Assembly: GCA_026195755.1 (NCBI GenBank)
Contig: JAPHRL010000113.1
Location: 1 to 5,434, forward strand
Reading direction: 5' to 3'
DNA length: 5,434 bases
Origin: Kangiella sp.
GTDB lineage: Bacteria; Pseudomonadota; Gammaproteobacteria; Enterobacterales; Kangiellaceae
Both the position numbers and the translations under genes were made by a program. Shown here in pieces: positions 5,337-5,434 of this stretch; within the stretch, counting starts at the first letter, position 1, and every line of letters begins with the position of its first letter. The notes beneath the pieces are model-generated. The model was given only the letters and a program-made list of their open reading frames with translations, was not told the origin of the DNA and did not search any database.

Positions 5337-5434
5337 GTGGCAAAGAATGATCCCATCGATTTAAACAAACATATAATAACTCGTGAACCTTTACCTAAAT
5401 CACAAAAAATTTATGTGCCTGGATATCTGCACGA
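5337..5434 (+). CDS. thiC: Phosphomethylpyrimidine synthase ThiC, 3' truncated by window end
   Basis: ThiC is the radical-SAM enzyme that turns aminoimidazole ribotide into hydroxymethylpyrimidine phosphate for thiamine synthesis in the cytoplasm. Only the first 32 codons are in view. The start is GTG 5337, with GGAG (5327-5330) six bases upstream. The segment REPLPKSQKIYVPG resembles the conserved ThiC N-terminal stretch with PNSRKIYVEG, which leads into the IRVPMREI motif outside the window. The catalytic core and Fe-S cluster cysteines lie beyond the edge. Placement directly behind a TPP riboswitch makes the assignment firm despite the short fragment. Confidence 0.88.
   Translation, partial: MAKNDPIDLNKHIITREPLPKSQKIYVPGYLH

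Noticed and set aside
1..5434. CRISPR array, tRNA or rRNA genes
   Set aside because: I saw no regularly spaced repeats and no cloverleaf or rRNA-like sequence on either strand.

Overview
The window looks like a moderately AT-rich gammaproteobacterial chromosome. Support for this is a ThiC gene with a canonical TPP riboswitch, a DUF4870 membrane protein, a TPR-GGDEF protein, and a 2-oxoglutarate oxygenase of the SM-20/EF-Tu prolyl hydroxylase type. The overall style is compatible with a marine Kangiella-like genus, but that placement is inference only.

Layout from left to right. (1) Positions 3-1460 (+) hold the 3' part of a TPR / transmembrane / GGDEF diguanylate cyclase gene whose reading frame stays open to the left edge, so its true start lies outside. 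(2) A short, probably bidirectional terminator (1462-1483) sits between it and a convergent gene. (3) Positions 2123-1467 (-) encode a 218-residue Fe(II)/2-oxoglutarate dioxygenase with a recognisable sigma70-like promoter. (4) A divergent intergenic region separates that from a two-gene operon (+). This is a PLP-dependent cysteine synthase-family enzyme (2286-3338) whose stop codon overlaps the start of a small ACT-domain protein (3338-3727). (5) About 750 bases without a convincing gene follow. The left half is mixed-composition DNA with hairpins. It is followed by a 108-bp element bounded by perfect 12-bp inverted repeats and flanked by a 4-bp direct repeat (MITE-like), and then very A/T-rich DNA leading to (6) a 154-residue DUF4870 membrane protein (4479-4943). 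(7) Next come a stem-loop and a strong intrinsic terminator. (8) The window ends with a thiamine unit: promoter, TPP riboswitch (5134-5251), a candidate translation-control hairpin, and the first 32 codons of thiC.

The genes fall into separate transcription units: c-di-GMP signalling, protein or metabolite hydroxylation, cysteine/sulfur amino-acid metabolism with a possible ligand-sensing partner, a small membrane protein, and thiamine biosynthesis. I see no complete new defence or mobile system. The items most worth a second look are the MITE-like element, the gene-free block to its left, the overlapping cysteine synthase-ACT pair, and the competing RNA structures in front of thiC.
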